8,316 nt of DNA from Bacteroidota bacterium (GTDB lineage Bacteria > Bacteroidota > Bacteroidia > Cytophagales > Cyclobacteriaceae). Below are positions 5,486 to 8,316 of the stretch, piece by piece; position 1 is the first letter of the stretch; each line of letters opens with the position of its first letter. The stretch is from NCBI GenBank assembly GCA_024643595.1, contig JAHEMS010000137.1, positions 1 to 8,316 of the forward strand, written 5' to 3'. The notes under the pieces are model-generated. The model made no database searches. It was not told the origin of the DNA and saw only the letters and a program-made list of their open reading frames with translations. A program made the position numbers and the translations under genes.

Positions 5486-7891
5486 ATGATCCGAAATTAC
5501 ATCAAAACTGCGGTGCGCATCATGCTGCGCCAAAAAGGATATTCGCTTATCAACATCTCAGGGCTTAGTTTAGGCATTACTGCAAGTCTTTTGATCATTT
5601 TATATGTAGTGGATGAAGTGAGTTACGACCGTTTTCATACAAATGCTACCAACATTTATCGCATCGGGTTTAGGGGAAGATTGCAAGGAAACGATTTTAA
5701 CATGGCCACCTCTCCTGCCCCCGTGGCGGAGGCCATAGCAGCCGAAATACCCGAAATTGAAAGTGTTGTTCGATTTGGTATATGGCGCACTACACCCATG
5801 AGCTTTGGTGACAAGAATTTTACAGAGGAATATATTCTTCCTGCTGATTCTAACTTCTTCCAATTTTTTAATTTCAAGCTTCTTTCTGGCGATCCGGTTA
5901 CCGCATTAAAGGGTACCAATAAAATAGTGGTTTCTCAATCTGCCGCTAAACGATATTTTGGTAACGATGATCCCCTCGGCCAGATCCTTCTAACAGGATC
6001 AGATAAAAAAGCTACCGTAGTAACAGGTGTTGTTGAAGATGCCCCCCATAACTCTCATATAAAATATGATATGATCCTCTCCGGGGAAACCTGGGATTAT
6101 ATGAGGAATGTAGATTGGACAAGTAACAATGTCTACACTTATTTTGTTGCCCGGCCAAATGTCGATCCCGAAAAAATAAAATCTCAGTTGAATACTTTGG
6201 TGGAGAAAAATATGGGTGCCGAGCTGGAAAAATATATTGGTTTCACCTTTAAAGAATTTTTGGCGCAAGGCAATGATGTAGGACTTTTCCTTCAGCCACT
6301 AATTGATATCCACCTGAACTCCAACCTGTCGGAAGAAATTACTGCTAATGGAAACCTTCAATACATTTACATTTTCATTGCCATCGCTATTTTCATCACG
6401 CTTATAGCATGTATTAACTTCATGAATCTTTCTACGGCCCGGTCGGCTAACCGTGCTAAAGAAGTGGGTGTAAGAAAATCCATTGGTGCATTTCGCTCAA
6501 GGCTTATTGGTCAGTTTATCTCCGAGTCAATGATCTATAGCTTTATTTCAACAGTATTGGCTATGCTTCTGATTGTTGTATTGATCAATCCATTCAATAA
6601 TCTATCTGGAAAAACATTAACACTTTCACTTTTCACAAACCCAACACTCATCCTAGGCATCCTATTATTTGCTTTGCTGGTGGGACTCATTGCCGGAAGT
6701 TACCCGGCTTTTTATCTCACCGCTTTCAAACCTTCTGAAGTATTGAAAGGAAAAATCCGTTCAGGGTTCAAAAATTCAAAACTTCGAAATTCATTGGTGG
6801 TTTTTCAATTCGTTATTTCCATTGCACTCATATTGGGCAGTTTAGTTGTTTATCAACAACTTAAGTTTATGCAGGAGAAAAATATGGGCTTCGATAAAGA
6901 GAATGTAATTCGACTGCTCCATACCTGGTCACTGGATAAAAATGGAAAAGCTTTTAAGAATGAATTGGCGCAGCATCCAGAATTTAAAAATGCAAGCTAT
7001 GCCAGCAATCTTCCACCAAATATTACATGGAGTAATGCCTGGCGCAAGGGTGGAACAGAACAAGATTATCTACTGACACATTGCCGCGTTGACTATGATC
7101 ACCTCGCCACCATGGGATATACCATGATTGACGGTCGCTTCTTTTCCAGGGACTTTTTATCAGATTCATCTGCCGTTATTCTGAACGAAACCGCTATGAA
7201 ACTGATGAATATTGAATCTTATGAAAATCAAACCATGGTTAGTTACAATTATGATCAACCACGGCCGATGAATATTATTGGCGTGGTTAAAGATTTCAAT
7301 TTTGAAACGCTGCGTAACACAGTTAAGCCACTTATATTTACACTGGGTGGTGAACCGAGTGGGGAAATGGCGATACGTTTTGCCGCTGGGGATAAACCGG
7401 AACAATTAGAGTTGCTTCAAACCATCTGGAAAAAATATTCAAGTGATGCCTTTCAATATTCTTTCCTTGATCAGGATTTTGATGCACTCTTTCGTGGCGA
7501 ACAACGGATGAGTCGAATCATTTTAGTCTTTACCATTCTGACCATCTTCATCGCATGCCTTGGCTTGTTTGGGCTAGCCACCTACGTGGGCGAACAACGC
7601 GCAAAAGAAATCAGCATTCGCAAAGTAATGGGTGCCACCATGACGCAAGTGATGAGGCTGTTGTTTCAAGATTTTACACTATTGATTCTTATTGCCTTTA
7701 TAATTGCCGCTCCACTGGGGTGGTACCTGATGAATGAGTGGTTGAATGGATTCGCTTTTCATATTGGCGTGAATGCATGGGTCATTTTTGCTGCGGGCTT
7801 TTCCTCATTGATGATTGCTGTATTAACCATCAGTTTTCAATCCATAAAAGCAGCCCGCGAAAACCCGGTCAAGGCACTTAAGAATGAGTAG
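5486..7891 (+). CDS. ABC transporter permease, two-module MacB/FtsX type
   Basis: The 801-residue product has the architecture of the large Bacteroidota FtsX-type permeases: a first helix (about 19-42), a periplasmic MacB-like domain (about 43-290), three helices (about 293-315, 346-370, 389-415), then a repeat of the module with a helix at about 432-455, a second periplasmic domain (to about 675) and three helices (about 678-702, 732-751, 764-786). Both modules carry the cytoplasmic coupling segment after the second helix: EVGVRKSIGA (about 326-335) and EISIRKVMGA (about 708-717). Such proteins pair with a MacB/LolD-like ATPase and usually do mechanotransmission, efflux or lipoprotein-related work rather than classical channel transport. 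No ATPase is encoded in the window. The start fits homologues, which begin with a short amphipathic segment before the first helix; AGGA lies directly against the ATG, too close to be a standard ribosome binding site. No functional link to the divergent operon is evident. Confidence 0.93.
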   Translation: MIRNYIKTAVRIMLRQKGYSLINISGLSLGITASLLIILYVVDEVSYDRFHTNATNIYRIGFRGRLQGNDFNMATSPAPVAEAIAAEIPEIESVVRFGIWRTTPMSFGDKNFTEEYILPADSNFFQFFNFKLLSGDPVTALKGTNKIVVSQSAAKRYFGNDDPLGQILLTGSDKKATVVTGVVEDAPHNSHIKYDMILSGETWDYMRNVDWTSNNVYTYFVARPNVDPEKIKSQLNTLVEKNMGAELEKYIGFTFKEFLAQGNDVGLFLQPLIDIHLNSNLSEEITANGNLQYIYIFIAIAIFITLIACINFMNLSTARSANRAKEVGVRKSIGAFRSRLIGQFISESMIYSFISTVLAMLLIVVLINPFNNLSGKTLTLSLFTNPTLILGILLFALLVGLIAGSYPAFYLTAFKPSEVLKGKIRSGFKNSKLRNSLVVFQFVISIALILGSLVVYQQLKFMQEKNMGFDKENVIRLLHTWSLDKNGKAFKNELAQHPEFKNASYASNLPPNITWSNAWRKGGTEQDYLLTHCRVDYDHLATMGYTMIDGRFFSRDFLSDSSAVILNETAMKLMNIESYENQTMVSYNYDQPRPMNIIGVVKDFNFETLRNTVKPLIFTLGGEPSGEMAIRFAAGDKPEQLELLQTIWKKYSSDAFQYSFLDQDFDALFRGEQRMSRIILVFTILTIFIACLGLFGLATYVGEQRAKEISIRKVMGATMTQVMRLLFQDFTLLILIAFIIAAPLGWYLMNEWLNGFAFHIGVNAWVIFAAGFSSLMIAVLTISFQSIKAARENPVKALKNE

Positions 7892-8131
7892 CACCTCTTA
7901 TCTTGTTTGAATAATGTCGGTTTCAACCTATTGGGTTGCAATCATTACAAAAAAAACAGTTAATAACATTCACAATCGTGGTATAACGGTTCTGTGTCTG
8001 GTTTGCATGGAAATCAGAATTATTGAAGTTTACAAAACAATAGATTAGTTAATATGCTGTAATTTTATTGGAGTGACCAACTTAAGTAAATCAGACCTCA
8101 TTCTCTAAAGCACAATAATCAAAAAAGTGAA
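7892..8131. other. Intergenic region between permease and SGNH hydrolase
   Basis: The 240-bp AT-rich stretch has no open frame of note. It contains a weak hairpin just after the permease stop (listed separately), an A-run near 7950, an ACTTAAGT palindrome at 8080-8087, and TAATTTTA around 8060, one mismatch from the Bacteroidota TAnnTTTG element but without a TTTG partner at the usual distance upstream. The promoter of the following gene probably lies here, but I cannot place it. Confidence 0.4.
7919..7943 (+). terminator. Weak hairpin after the permease gene, possible terminator
   Basis: GGTTTCAACC (7919-7928) can fold onto GGTTGCAATC (7934-7943) around a 5-nt loop, with one mismatch and one G-T pair, starting 28 nt after the permease stop codon. 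It is followed by ATTACA and an A-run rather than a T-run, so it does not meet the rule for intrinsic termination on the plus strand. It may mark the transcript end or be incidental. Confidence 0.25.
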
Positions 8132-8316
8132 ATGACCATGAAAAGAATACTACTGTTAGCGATACTGATTGTTTGCTCCGTAGGGGCAGGATCCCGAAAG
8201 ACCACCTGGGTGGCCATCGGAGATTCAATCACCTACCTGAACGATCATCTTGACGAGACAGGGAATCGCCTGACAAAAGGTTACATGACTCAATTCACTG
8301 AAAAGTTTCCCGATGT
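8132..8316 (+). CDS. Exported SGNH/GDSL-family hydrolase, N-terminal part
   Basis: The frame runs off the right edge after about 61 codons. A Sec signal peptide (KRILLLAILIVCSVGAG) is followed by WVAIGDSITYLN, which is block I of SGNH/GDSL hydrolases; the serine of GDS (about residue 30 from the second ATG) would be the nucleophile. The catalytic Asp/His block lies beyond the window, so activity and substrate (acetylated glycan, lipid or other ester) cannot be judged. The cysteine in the signal is preceded by LIV, not a good lipobox, so a lipoprotein is unlikely. Two in-frame ATGs exist, at 8132 and 8138; the first has the A-rich upstream typical of Bacteroidota. Gene order gives no clear link to the permease. 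Confidence 0.75.
   Translation, partial: MTMKRILLLAILIVCSVGAGSRKTTWVAIGDSITYLNDHLDETGNRLTKGYMTQFTEKFPD

Noticed and set aside
8080..8087. ACTTAAGT palindrome resembling the ACTTA/TAAGT site at 5316-5327
   Set aside because: Eight AT-rich bases are expected by chance, and a related ACTTAAG string also occurs near 4000 with no regulatory context.

Overview
The window looks like a chromosomal segment from a Bacteroidota organism, probably of the Cytophagales type. The evidence is moderate GC, A-rich start regions with almost no Shine-Dalgarno motifs, many short exported enzymes, an 801-residue two-module FtsX/MacB permease of the kind common in that phylum, and an intergenic palindrome resembling the CTTCGACAGGCTCAG-type repeat scattered through many Bacteroidota genomes. 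The phylum is fairly safe; anything finer is inference.

Left half (1-5224, minus strand): five genes read right to left with gaps of about 15 to 115 nt and no convincing terminator between them. In transcription order they are a mannonate dehydratase (UxuA family) with a Tat signal, two tandem RraA-like aldolase-family proteins with Sec signals, a mandelate-racemase-type enolase-superfamily enzyme with a Tat signal, and the N-terminal part of an exported aldose-epimerase-like protein cut by the window edge. A 50-bp imperfect palindrome sits between the second RraA-like gene and the enolase-superfamily gene.

Taken together, the five genes suggest a sugar-acid route in the periplasm: an epimerase-like protein for sugar handling, two metal-dependent acid-sugar dehydratases giving 2-keto-3-deoxy acids, and two Mg-dependent RraA-fold proteins that could cleave such acids to pyruvate and an aldehyde. 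Every member carries an export signal, although UxuA and RraA homologues are usually cytoplasmic. No kinase, transporter or regulator is visible in the window.

Right half (5486-8316, plus strand): a divergent 261-bp intergenic region, a complete eight-helix ABC-transporter permease with no ATPase beside it, a 240-bp intergenic stretch with a weak hairpin, and the first 60 or so codons of an exported SGNH/GDSL hydrolase. No RNA genes, CRISPR arrays, insertion sequences or phage genes were seen.
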